Assembly: GCA_017619795.1 (NCBI GenBank)
Contig: JAFZRP010000068.1
Coordinates: 1-64,000, forward strand
DNA: 64,000 nt
Direction: 5' to 3'
From: Treponema sp.
GTDB lineage: Bacteria; Spirochaetota; Spirochaetia; Treponematales; Treponemataceae
Positions 56,198 to 64,000 of this stretch are shown in pieces (within the stretch, counting starts at the first letter, position 1; each line of letters opens with the position of its first letter). Under the pieces are notes generated by a model. The model worked only from the letters and a program-made list of their open reading frames with translations, was not told where the DNA came from and ran no database searches. The position numbers and the translations under genes were made by a program.

Positions 56198-56220
56198 ATG
56201 CAGGAGGTTTTATTAGTTCT

Positions 56221-57105
56221 ATGAAGTTTACTAAAATGCACGGCTGCGGAAATGATTATATTTATTTTGACTGCACGGACAGCTCTAAAGGTGTGATTGA
56301 TGATGAAAAGGCAGCTGCAATTGCTCTTTCAGACAGGCATTTTGGAATTGGCGGCGACGGAATCATCCTGATAAAAAAAGGTAAAAAAGCTGATTTTGAA
56401 ATGGTTATGTACAATGCAGACGGAAGCCGAAGTCAGATGTGCGGAAACGGAATCCGTTGCGTGGGAAAATATGTTTACGATGCCAGCCTTACAGATAAGC
56501 GCGAGTTTACTGTTGAATCTATGGGGGCGGTAAAGGTTTTGACCGTAGTTGAAGGTAAGCCCGGAGATAAGGTTACCCGCCTTTCTGTCGATATGGGAAG
56601 CCCGATTCTTGAACCCGCAAAGATTCCTGTAGCAGCTTCTGCACTTGTCCCGGAAGGGCTCAAGAATGGTCACGTTATAATGCACCCGCTTACAATCGAC
56701 GGCAAAGAATATAAGATTACGTGCGTTTCTATGGGGAATCCTCACGCAGTTGTATTTATTGATAAAAAGCCTTCTGAGTTTCCTGTTTGCGAGGTTGGGC
56801 CGCTTTTTGAACACGACAGCTTTTTCCCGGAGCGCACAAACACTGAGTTTGCTTTTGTGGAAAACAGGCGCACAATCTGGATGCGGGTTTGGGAACGTGG
56901 AACAGGAGAAACACTTGCGTGTGGAACCGGAACTTGTGCAACAGTTGTTGCGGCAATATTAAACGGACTTGTTGATGCAGGAGAAAAAATTACTGTTCAT
57001 CTTCTTGGCGGAGACTTGCAGATAGAGTGGAGCGGTAAAGAGGGTGAAAGTGTATTTATGACTGGGCCGGCAGAGACAGTGTTTACTGGTGAAATAAAAT
57101 TATGA
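56221..57105 (+). CDS. dapF: Diaminopimelate epimerase
   Basis: Converts LL- to meso-diaminopimelate (294 residues). Both catalytic cysteines are visible: [13 protein letters not shown] near residue 75 and [14 protein letters not shown] near 240. It starts [18 protein letters not shown], the family start, which sets ATG 56221 over the upstream ATG 56167 in the leader hairpin. It forms an operon with dapL, giving the aminotransferase-type lysine/DAP pathway. The stop overlaps an ATGA in front of dapL. Confidence 0.95.
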   Translation: MKFTKMHGCGNDYIYFDCTDSSKGVIDDEKAAAIALSDRHFGIGGDGIILIKKGKKADFEMVMYNADGSRSQMCGNGIRCVGKYVYDASLTDKREFTVESMGAVKVLTVVEGKPGDKVTRLSVDMGSPILEPAKIPVAASALVPEGLKNGHVIMHPLTIDGKEYKITCVSMGNPHAVVFIDKKPSEFPVCEVGPLFEHDSFFPERTNTEFAFVENRRTIWMRVWERGTGETLACGTGTCATVVAAILNGLVDAGEKITVHLLGGDLQIEWSGKEGESVFMTGPAETVFTGEIKL

Positions 57106-57140
57106 CCGTTTATCGGTTTTTTAAGGAGTGTAAAACCGCT

Positions 57141-58340
57141 ATGAAAATAAACAAAAACTTTTTAGATCTGGAAGCGAGTTATCTTTTTTCTACTGTTGGT
57201 AGAAAAACCCGTGAGTTTATTGCGGCTCATCCGGATTCAGATGTTATAAAGCTTTCAATTGGTGATGTAACCCGCCCGATTTGTCCTGCAGTAATTGAAG
57301 CAATGCATAAGGCTGTTGATGAAATGGCTGAGGAGAAAACGTTCCGTGGATATCCGCCGGAGCAGGGCTACGAGTTTATTCTTGATGCTATCCTTCGCTG
57401 CGACTATACCGAACGTGGAATTAGCCTGCAGCGCGATGAGATTTTCCTTTCAGATGGTGCAAAATCTGACTGCGGAAATATAGGTGATATTTTTGATACT
57501 GACAATACAGTTGCAATCTGCGACCCGGTTTATCCTGTTTATATAGATACAAATGTTATGAATGGTCGCGGCAAAAACATCATCATTATGCCATGCGGCG
57601 AAGAAACAAATTTTTTGCCGGAACTTCCAAAAGAGGGCGATAAGGTTGCAGACATAATCTATCTTTGCTTCCCGAACAACCCGACTGGAACTGTTGCACC
57701 AAAAAGCTACCTTAAAAAATGGGTTGATTATGCAAATGCACATCACAGTCTTATTCTTTTTGATTCTGCTTACGAAGCTTTTGTAACAGAACCGGATATC
57801 CCTCGTTCAATTTACGAAATTGAAGGTGCTAAGACTTGTGCAATTGAGCTTCGTTCTTTTTCTAAGACAGCTGGTTTTACAGGCTTACGCTGCGGTTACA
57901 CAGTTGTTCCTCACGATTTAGTTTTTGACGGTACTGAGCTGAATGCTCTGTGGATGCGCCGTCAGTCAACAAAGTTCAACGGAGTTTCGTATATTACACA
58001 GCGTGCGGCAGAGGCTGTTTACTCAAAGGAAGGACAAAAGCAGATTCAGGAAAATCTTTCGTTCTATCGTGAAAATGCGCGCCTTATTTATGAAGGAGTT
58101 ACCGCTGCAGGCTTTAAGGCCTTTGGTGGTAAAAACTCACCGTATGTCTGGCTGCAGATTCCAGAAGGTTATACAAGCTGGAGCTTCTTTGATGAACTTT
58201 TGGATAAGTGTCAGGTTGTTGGAACGCCGGGAAGTGGCTTTGGAAAGAAGGGTGAAGGCTACCTGAGGCTTACAGGCTTTGGTAGCAGAGAGCGAACTAT
58301 AGAAGCTATTGAACGCATTAAAAAATATTTTGGAAAATAA
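57141..58340 (+). CDS. dapL: LL-diaminopimelate aminotransferase
   Basis: PLP enzyme that makes LL-DAP directly from tetrahydrodipicolinate (399 residues). It has the family start [69 protein letters not shown] and the PLP lysine in [19 protein letters not shown] 57141 follows AAGGAG by 12 bases. An upstream ATG at 57102 overlaps the dapF stop as ATGA and adds 13 residues; it is possible but does not fit the family alignment. The dapF-dapL order indicates one lysine pathway operon. Confidence 0.94.
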   Translation: MKINKNFLDLEASYLFSTVGRKTREFIAAHPDSDVIKLSIGDVTRPICPAVIEAMHKAVDEMAEEKTFRGYPPEQGYEFILDAILRCDYTERGISLQRDEIFLSDGAKSDCGNIGDIFDTDNTVAICDPVYPVYIDTNVMNGRGKNIIIMPCGEETNFLPELPKEGDKVADIIYLCFPNNPTGTVAPKSYLKKWVDYANAHHSLILFDSAYEAFVTEPDIPRSIYEIEGAKTCAIELRSFSKTAGFTGLRCGYTVVPHDLVFDGTELNALWMRRQSTKFNGVSYITQRAAEAVYSKEGQKQIQENLSFYRENARLIYEGVTAAGFKAFGGKNSPYVWLQIPEGYTSWSFFDELLDKCQVVGTPGSGFGKKGEGYLRLTGFGSRERTIEAIERIKKYFGK

Positions 58341-58344
58341 AAAA

Positions 58345-58376
58345 ATGGCTGTCCAGAAAATGGACAGCCATTTTTT
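58345..58376. terminator. Bidirectional terminator between dapL and cysK
   Basis: ATGGCTGTCCA (58345-58355) and TGGACAGCCAT (58361-58371) pair perfectly around GAAAA, with an A tract before and T tract after, serving the two convergent genes. Confidence 0.88.
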
Positions 58377-58392
58377 TATGATTTAGTAATCA

Positions 58393-59331
58393 TTAGTTAT
58401 CACTGAAAAGTGGTGTTGAAAGGTAGCGGTCGCCTGAATCTGGCAAAAGAACTACAATGTTCTTTCCTTTATTTTCAGGGCGCTTTGCAAGAATGCTTGC
58501 TGCTTTAAGAGCGGCACCACTTGAAATACCAACAAGAATACCTTCACTACGGGCAAATGCTCGGCCTTCTGTAAAGGCATCTTCGTTTTCAATAGGGATA
58601 ATTTCATCATAAATCTTTGTGTTAAGAACATCTGGTACAAAGCCTGCGCCAATTCCCTGAATCTTGTGAGCACCTGCTGTTCCCTTTGAAAGAACAGGGC
58701 TTGTAGCTGGTTCAACTGCAACAATCTTTACGTTTGGATTCTGTGATTTAAGATATTCACCAACACCTGTCAAAGTACCACCAGTTCCTACACCGGCCAC
58801 AAAAATATCTACCTTGCCATCTGTCTGTTCCCAGATTTCAGGACCAGTTGTTTTCTTATGAACTGCTGGGTTAGCAGGATTTACAAACTGTCCAAGAATA
58901 ATGCTTCCCGGTGTTGATTTCTGGAGCTCTTCTGCCTTAGCAATTGCTCCCTTCATTCCTTTTGCTCCTTCTGTAAGAACAAGCTCTGCACCGTAAGCTT
59001 TAAGAAGATTGCGGCGTTCAACACTCATTGTTTCTGGCAGTGTGAGAACAGCCTTGTAGCCTTTTGCAGCTGCAACCGATGCAAGTCCAATACCAGTGTT
59101 TCCAGAGGTTGGTTCGATGATTGTAGCACCAGGTTTTAAGATTCCCTTCTGCTCAGCATCTTCAATCATTGCAAGCGCGATTCTGTCTTTTACGCTTCCA
59201 GCCGGATTCAAATATTCAAGCTTTGCAAGGATTGTTGCGTCTTTTATTCCTGCTGTTTTTGAATAACCGTTTAACTGTAAAAGTGGTGTTTTTCCAATTA
59301 ATTCCAATGCACTCTGTTTGATGTTTGCCAT
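58393..59331 (-). CDS. cysK: Cysteine synthase A (O-acetylserine sulfhydrylase)
   Basis: PLP enzyme making cysteine from O-acetylserine and sulfide (312 residues). The PLP lysine is in [11 protein letters not shown] near residue 45, with [24 protein letters not shown] and [11 protein letters not shown] following. A GGAGATTATT site precedes ATG 59331. The promoter (minus strand) contains two matching palindromic operators, suggesting control by a sulfur or iron-sulfur regulator such as an Rrf2-family protein. Confidence 0.96.
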   Translation of the reverse strand: MANIKQSALELIGKTPLLQLNGYSKTAGIKDATILAKLEYLNPAGSVKDRIALAMIEDAEQKGILKPGATIIEPTSGNTGIGLASVAAAKGYKAVLTLPETMSVERRNLLKAYGAELVLTEGAKGMKGAIAKAEELQKSTPGSIILGQFVNPANPAVHKKTTGPEIWEQTDGKVDIFVAGVGTGGTLTGVGEYLKSQNPNVKIVAVEPATSPVLSKGTAGAHKIQGIGAGFVPDVLNTKIYDEIIPIENEDAFTEGRAFARSEGILVGISSGAALKAASILAKRPENKGKNIVVLLPDSGDRYLSTPLFSDN

Positions 59332-59383
59332 AATAATCTCCTTTTTATTATTGCCGTGTTACTGCGACAATTTAGTTTTTTAT

Positions 59384-59440
59384 TACCTAGTTGGTTGATA
59401 GGATAAAGATACTATGTATTACCTACTATGTCAATAGGTA
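59384..59440 (-). promoter_or_regulatory. cysK promoter with two TACCTA-N9-TAGG(T/A) operators
   Basis: TACCTA-N9-TAGGAT (59384-59404) and TACCTA-N9-TAGGTA (59420-59440) start 36 bp apart. On the minus strand the -35 TTGACA (in the second site) and TATCTT, 17 bp on, lie within and between them. Rrf2-type factors bind such sites in other bacteria. Confidence 0.65.
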
Positions 59441-59500
59441 TTTGTGTTTTTTTCAAAGAATATATTGATTTTTTCACATAAATCATTATTCTGTATACCA

Positions 59501-60352
59501 ATGATTTTGACAAGTTCAAATAATTCGAAAAAAAGAATTGCCTATAACGGTATTGAAGGGGCATTTGCAAGTATAGCTGCCCGAAAAATCTTTCCAGATG
59601 ATACTCTCGTTTCTTTTCAGGATTTCAGAAGTGCGTATCAGGCAGTAGAAAAAGGTAAGTGTGATTTTGCGGTTCTTCCTATAGAAAACAGCTTTGCGGG
59701 CGAAGTAAGCCAGGTTAGTGACCTTATGTTTCACGGTTCACTTTTTATTACTGAGGTTTACGAGCTTACTGTTGTACAGAATCTGCTTGGTGTAAAAGGA
59801 ACTACTATTGATTCTATAAAATCGGTTGTAAGTCATCCGCATGCACTCGAACAATGCAGTGAGTTTATTCGCGAGCACGGCTACCAGGTGGTACACGCAA
59901 GCAATACGGCGCTCGGTGCAAAACAGGTTGCAGATCAGAACGACATCACTCTTGGTGCTATTGCAAGTATTGAAACTGCTAAGCTTTATAACCTTGAAGT
60001 GCTTGAAGAAAACATAAACGAAAGCGAAGACAACAGAACCCGCTTTGCAGTTTTTTCCCGCTATAAAAAAGAAGAAGAAGAGCGCAAGGATGATGATTAT
60101 TTTATCATGATGTTTACAGTGGCAAACCAGTCCGGTTCGCTTGCAAAGGCGCTCAATGTAATTGGTGACCACGGCTTTAATATGACGGAACTTAGAAGCC
60201 GACCACAGAGAAGGCTTGCGTGGGAATATTACTTTTTTGTAGAAGCTCAGGGCTCACTGCTTTCGGAAGAGGGCAGGACAATGGTCGGCGAGCTTTCAGA
60301 AAAGTGCGAACTTTTGAAAATCTTGGGTTCGTATCAGATAAAGGTCGTATAA
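59501..60352 (+). CDS. pheA: Prephenate dehydratase with ACT domain
   Basis: Converts prephenate to phenylpyruvate for phenylalanine synthesis (283 residues). It has KRIAYNGIEGAFASIAARKIF, CDFAVLPIENSFAGEV, SHPHALEQC and a catalytic-region DNRTRFAVF near residue 175, followed by a C-terminal ACT domain (FTVANQSGSLAKALNVIGDHGFNMTELRSRP). ATG 59501 is favoured over the upstream frame because the family begins near SKKRIAYNG. A promoter-like TTGATT-16-TATTCT ends eight bases before it, so the mRNA may be leaderless. Divergent from cysK. Confidence 0.93.
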   Translation: MILTSSNNSKKRIAYNGIEGAFASIAARKIFPDDTLVSFQDFRSAYQAVEKGKCDFAVLPIENSFAGEVSQVSDLMFHGSLFITEVYELTVVQNLLGVKGTTIDSIKSVVSHPHALEQCSEFIREHGYQVVHASNTALGAKQVADQNDITLGAIASIETAKLYNLEVLEENINESEDNRTRFAVFSRYKKEEEERKDDDYFIMMFTVANQSGSLAKALNVIGDHGFNMTELRSRPQRRLAWEYYFFVEAQGSLLSEEGRTMVGELSEKCELLKILGSYQIKVV

Positions 60353-60382
60353 AAAAAACATAAAATATTTTTTATTCCGCTA

Positions 60383-60550
60383 TTGACTTTTTTTTAGCGA
60401 AAATGTATAACAACAATATCAAACGGCAATGAGGTCGCAGGAATTATGTTCTTGCGACCTTTTTGTTTTTTATAACACTGTAATTTAGCAAAGGCGCTGT
60501 ATTTTTTCTGGAGGACGCTCCGGAAAGCATACAGCGCCTTTTATTTTTTC
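60383..60550 (+). promoter_or_regulatory. glnN promoter with two tandem leader hairpins (nitrogen leader family)
   Basis: TTGACT (60383-60388), 17 bp, TATAAC (60406-60411). Hairpin 1: AGGTCGCAGGAA (60432-60443) with TTCTTGCGACCT (60449-60460), edge GGCAATG, T-run. Hairpin 2: AAAGGCGCTGTAT (60490-60502) with ATACAGCGCCTTT (60529-60541), edge GCAAAGG, inner CTGGAG/CTCCGG, T-run, then CAGGAGG. Two full terminators precede one gene. Confidence 0.8.
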
Positions 60551-60562
60551 AGGAGGATTAAA

Positions 60563-62668
60563 ATGGACGAAGTAACCCCTATTTTTGGTGAAAACGTTTT
60601 TAATGAAACAGTTATGAAAGCACGCTTGCCTAAGGAAACTTACAAGCAGCTTATGAAAACTATTGAAGGTGGCGAAAAGCTTGATGCATCAGTTGCTACT
60701 GTTGTTGCAAATGCAATGAAAGACTGGGCAATTGAAAAAGGTGCTACTCATTATACACACTGGTTCCAGCCGCTCACAGGTATTACTGCCGAAAAACACG
60801 ACAGCTTTATTGAGCCTGTAGACGGTGGACGAGTAATTATGGAGTTCAGCGGAAAAGAGCTTGTTCAGGGTGAGCCGGATGCTTCTTCTTTCCCAAGTGG
60901 TGGAATTAGAGCAACTTTCGAAGCCCGCGGTTATACAGCCTGGGATCCAACTTCGTATGCATTTATTAAAGATGGAACCCTTTGTATTCCAACTGCTTTC
61001 TGTTCTTATACAGGAGAAGCTCTTGATAAAAAGACTCCGTTGCTCCGTTCTATGCAGGCAATCAGCAAACAGGCTGTTCGCGTGCTCAAGCTTTTCGAAG
61101 GCAATGAGAATGTTACAAGCGTAAAAACAACTGTTGGTCCAGAGCAGGAATACTTCCTTGTAGACAAGAGTGTTTACGACAAACGTGAAGACTTAATCTA
61201 TACAGGCCGTACACTGTTTGGTGCAAAGGCTCCAAAAGGACAGGAGCTTGAGGATCACTACTTTGGTATGATTAAACCACGTGTTCAGGAATATATGAAG
61301 GATTTGAACCGTGAGCTCTGGAAGCTTGGAATTCTTGCTAAAACAGAACATAACGAAGTTGCTCCAGCTCAGCACGAGCTTGCTCCAATCTTCAGTACAA
61401 CAAACCTTGCCTGTGATCACAACCAGCTTACAATGGAAATGATGAGAAAGGTTGCCTCTCGCCATGGAATGGTTTGTCTTTTGCACGAAAAACCTTTTGC
61501 TGGTGTAAACGGCAGCGGTAAACATAACAACTGGTCTATTTCCACAAATACTGGAAAGAACCTTCTTGATCCTGGTGCAACACCTGACCAGAATGCACAG
61601 TTCCTCCTCTTCCTCTGTGCAATTATTAAGGCTGTTGACGAGTATCAGGATTTGTTGAGAATCTCTGTTGCTTCAGCCGGAAACGATCACCGTCTTGGAG
61701 CTAACGAGGCACCTCCAGCAATCATCTCTATCTTCTTAGGAGATGAGCTTAGTGCTATCCTTGAATGCCTTGAACAGGGCAAGCCTTACGGCAAGCACGA
61801 AAAAGAAAAAATGCAGATTGGTGTTACTGTTCTTCCTGAGTTCAGCAAGGATACAACAGACCGAAACAGAACATCACCATTTGCCTTTACCGGCAACAAG
61901 TTCGAGTTCCGTATGCTCGGTTCTAACGAATCAATCGCCTGCGCAAACGTATTCTTAAATACTGTTGTTGCAGAAGAGCTCAGCCAGTTTGCAGATATCC
62001 TTGAAAAAGCAAAAGACTTCAAGGGTGCGCTCCACGATTTGATTTTGAAAACTATCAAAGAGCACAAGAGAATTATCTTCAACGGCAACGGTTATGATGA
62101 TTCCTGGATTAAAGAAGCTGAAAAACGCGGTCTTTACAATCTTAAATCTACACCGGAAGCTCTTGTTCATATTCTTGATGAAAAGAACGTTAAGGTTTTT
62201 GAAAAGTTTGGTGTTTACAGCAAGGTTGAGCTTACAAGCCGCTTTGAGATTCACAACGAAAACTATTCAAAAATTATCAATATTGAAGCTGAAACTATGC
62301 TTGAAATGGCTAAGAAAGATATTCTGCCAACAGCAAGCAAGTATGCTAACAAACTGGCTGAAACTATCGGTTTGAAAAAAGCTGCCTGCGGTGAATGTGA
62401 TTCAACTTACGAAAGTGCAATGCTTAAAAAGGTTTCCTGCCTTACAACTTGTATCTACAACAAGACAGAGAAGCTTGAGCAGGCTGTTATGCAGGCAAAG
62501 CAGGTTGCCGAATCCGGTGATTCAAGCAAGACTGCATTCTTCTACCGCGAGCAGGTTTTTGCGGCAATGAACGAACTGCGTCTGTGCGCCGACGAGCTTG
62601 AAACTGTCACACCAAAAGAGATGTGGCCGTTCCCAAGCTACGGTGACTTGTTGTTCAGCGTAAGATAA
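60563..62668 (+). CDS. glnN: Glutamine synthetase type III
   Basis: Large-type (701 residues) glutamine synthetase, distinct from the short GSI at 45843. The GSIII signature [19 protein letters not shown] is near residue 110, with [43 protein letters not shown] and [19 protein letters not shown] following. It carries a Cys-rich stretch ([12 protein letters not shown]) near residue 612. Preceded by a double leader hairpin and followed about 100 bases later by amtB, so ammonia uptake and assimilation are adjacent. Confidence 0.97.
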   Translation: MDEVTPIFGENVFNETVMKARLPKETYKQLMKTIEGGEKLDASVATVVANAMKDWAIEKGATHYTHWFQPLTGITAEKHDSFIEPVDGGRVIMEFSGKELVQGEPDASSFPSGGIRATFEARGYTAWDPTSYAFIKDGTLCIPTAFCSYTGEALDKKTPLLRSMQAISKQAVRVLKLFEGNENVTSVKTTVGPEQEYFLVDKSVYDKREDLIYTGRTLFGAKAPKGQELEDHYFGMIKPRVQEYMKDLNRELWKLGILAKTEHNEVAPAQHELAPIFSTTNLACDHNQLTMEMMRKVASRHGMVCLLHEKPFAGVNGSGKHNNWSISTNTGKNLLDPGATPDQNAQFLLFLCAIIKAVDEYQDLLRISVASAGNDHRLGANEAPPAIISIFLGDELSAILECLEQGKPYGKHEKEKMQIGVTVLPEFSKDTTDRNRTSPFAFTGNKFEFRMLGSNESIACANVFLNTVVAEELSQFADILEKAKDFKGALHDLILKTIKEHKRIIFNGNGYDDSWIKEAEKRGLYNLKSTPEALVHILDEKNVKVFEKFGVYSKVELTSRFEIHNENYSKIINIEAETMLEMAKKDILPTASKYANKLAETIGLKKAACGECDSTYESAMLKKVSCLTTCIYNKTEKLEQAVMQAKQVAESGDSSKTAFFYREQVFAAMNELRLCADELETVTPKEMWPFPSYGDLLFSVR

Positions 62669-62672
62669 AAAA

Positions 62673-62762
62673 TTGTATTACCACGAAGAGAGTTTATAAA
62701 AAATTATTTTTGGCAAAGGTGCCGCGTTTTCTGAGAAGGATACGCGGCATTTTTTTTGGAGG
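62673..62762 (+). promoter_or_regulatory. amtB promoter and leader hairpin (nitrogen leader family)
   Basis: TTGTAT (62673-62678), 16 bp, TATAAA (62695-62700). GGCAAAGG edge, then TGCCGCGT (62720-62727) with ACGCGGCA (62742-62749), T8 and GGAGG (62758-62762). It could also serve as the glnN terminator. Confidence 0.7.
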
Positions 62763-62769
62763 TTTTATT

Positions 62770-64000
62770 ATGAGTGAAGTATGGAGTGTATGGTTTTTGA
62801 TTGGTGCCGCACTGGTATTCTTTATGCAGTGTGGTTTCGCAATGGTAGAAACCGGATTTACGAGGGCAAAGAACGCAGGTAACATTATCATGAAAAACCT
62901 GATGGATTTCTGTATTGGTACACCAATGTTCATGCTGCTTGGATTCGGTCTGATGATGAGTGAGAATTATTTCTTCGGGCTTATTGGAAAGCCGAACATG
63001 CAGTTGTTCACAAAGTTTGCAGAGCTTGACTGGTCCAGCTTTGTGTTCAACCTTGTGTTCTGCGCAACTGCTGCTACTATCGTCAGCGGTTCTATGGCAG
63101 AGCGAACAAAATTCAGTGCGTACTGTATTTATTCAGCTGTAATTTCTGCAGTTGTTTATCCGATTGAAGCTGGTTGGGTATGGAACCCACAGGGCTGGCT
63201 CGTAGGTCTTGGTTTTGTAGACTTTGCCGGTGGTGCTGCAATTCACTCGGTTGGTGGTACAGCTGCTTTGATTGGTGCTATCTTCCTTGGTCCACGTATT
63301 GGAAAGTATGATTATGATAAGAACGGAAAGGTAACAAAGGTTCACGCTATTCCTGGTCACTCTCTGACACTTGGTGCTCTTGGAACCTTTATCCTCTGGT
63401 TCGGATGGTACGGCTTCAACGGTGCAGCTTGTACACAGCTTCTTGGTGTAGGTGGTTTGGCTGCTGTATTCACAACTACAACAATTGCTCCGGCAGTTGC
63501 CTGTGTTACAACAATGATCTTTACCTGGATCAAAAACGGCAAGCCTGATGTTTCTATGACATTAAACGCTTCTTTGGCAGGTCTTGTTGCAATCACACCA
63601 ACTTGTGCTACAGTTGACGCTCTTGGTGCAAGTGTGATCGGTATTGTTGCAGGTATTATAGTAGTATTAGTTGTAGAGTTCCTTGACCTTAAGCTTCATA
63701 TTGATGACCCTGTTGGTGCTGTAGCAGTTCACCTTGCAAACGGTATCTGGGGAACTTTGTCTGACGGTTTGTTCAACGTAGAAAACGGTTTGTTCTACGG
63801 TGGCGGTGTAAAGCACCTTGGTGTTCAGTGTCTTGGTGAGTTCACAATCGTTGCTTGGACAACAGTTTGTATGATTATTACCTTCAGCCTTATTAAGAAA
63901 TTACACGGTTTGCGTGCAAGTAAGGAAGAAGAAATTGTTGGTCTTGATAAGCTTGAGCACGGTATTGATTCAAGCTACGCAGGCTTCATCATGGCTCCAC
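62770..64000 (+). CDS. amtB: Ammonium transporter (Amt family, 3' partial)
   Basis: The frame from ATG 62770 is open to the window end (410 codons), so the C-terminus is missing. It begins MSEVWSVWFLIGAALVFFMQCGFAMVETGFTRAKN, the family start, and shows WGWVWNPQGWL, the conserved AGGAAIHSVGG and FGWYGFNG, all Amt family. About eleven membrane segments are expected. The GGAGG site and nitrogen leader hairpin lie just before it. It sits next to glnN, as in many ammonia-scavenging operons. Confidence 0.93.
   Translation, partial: MSEVWSVWFLIGAALVFFMQCGFAMVETGFTRAKNAGNIIMKNLMDFCIGTPMFMLLGFGLMMSENYFFGLIGKPNMQLFTKFAELDWSSFVFNLVFCATAATIVSGSMAERTKFSAYCIYSAVISAVVYPIEAGWVWNPQGWLVGLGFVDFAGGAAIHSVGGTAALIGAIFLGPRIGKYDYDKNGKVTKVHAIPGHSLTLGALGTFILWFGWYGFNGAACTQLLGVGGLAAVFTTTTIAPAVACVTTMIFTWIKNGKPDVSMTLNASLAGLVAITPTCATVDALGASVIGIVAGIIVVLVVEFLDLKLHIDDPVGAVAVHLANGIWGTLSDGLFNVENGLFYGGGVKHLGVQCLGEFTIVAWTTVCMIITFSLIKKLHGLRASKEEEIVGLDKLEHGIDSSYAGFIMAP

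Overview
The window looks like a chromosomal segment of a host-associated Treponema (gut or rumen spirochaete). The sequence supports this through roughly 40 percent GC, many short lipoproteins with LxxC lipoboxes, InlB-type repeat proteins ending in an Lcl/C-type-lectin-like domain, GSIII glutamine synthetase and LL-DAP aminotransferase. This is inference from protein families; no 16S gene is present, and I saw no tRNA, rRNA, CRISPR array or complete insertion sequence.

Layout. 1-2388: 3' part of a repeat-rich surface protein whose last 40 codons look like a diversity-generating-retroelement variable region. 2644-10316: an AAA-ATPase/nuclease-like gene, the dnaX-ebfC-recR recombination/replication operon, a lipoprotein, a small membrane protein and a second AAA ATPase behind a highly symmetric operator. 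10405-14402: gatC-gatA (no gatB) facing a UvrD/PcrA helicase. 14519-18633: an accessory, decayed patch with an antitoxin beside a gutted PIN toxin, a stray uvrD fragment, a candidate structured small RNA, a frameshifted TPR lipoprotein with a coupled small protein, and an AlbA-type regulator. 18816-31766: S1-domain protein, PilZ protein, RlmM-like methyltransferase, GH51 arabinofuranosidase, MATE transporter, a fused N-end-rule transferase, a heterodimeric ABC exporter and a RelA-type synthetase. 31868-37685: a TolC/adaptor/RND efflux operon with a small PII-like protein. 37726-42070: a frameshifted lipoprotein, PrmC and a transglutaminase-like lipoprotein.

42126-64000 is a nitrogen island: gltD-purF, pyrG-glnA-ANTAR regulator, nadE-carA-carB(N half)-HD-Nudix-carB(C half), dapF-dapL, cysK, pheA, glnN and amtB. 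These genes move ammonia and glutamine amide nitrogen into glutamate, purines, pyrimidines, NAD and amino acids. Seven transcription units here begin with a similar leader: a sigma70-like promoter, a short G(G)CAAAGG-type 5' edge, a strong hairpin, a T-run and only then the ribosome binding site. In the divergent gltD, nadE and dapF intergenic regions these hairpins cannot be terminators of an upstream gene, so they look like attenuators. An ANTAR (RNA-binding antiterminator) protein is encoded inside the same set of genes. I regard this leader family plus the GlnA/ANTAR pair as the most interesting candidate system in the window.

Two interspersed repeat families are also present: a roughly 212-bp element with terminal inverted repeats and covarying internal hairpins (two copies, opposite orientation), and a GC-rich palindromic element that sits between genes once and appears to be read in frame inside both carA and carB.
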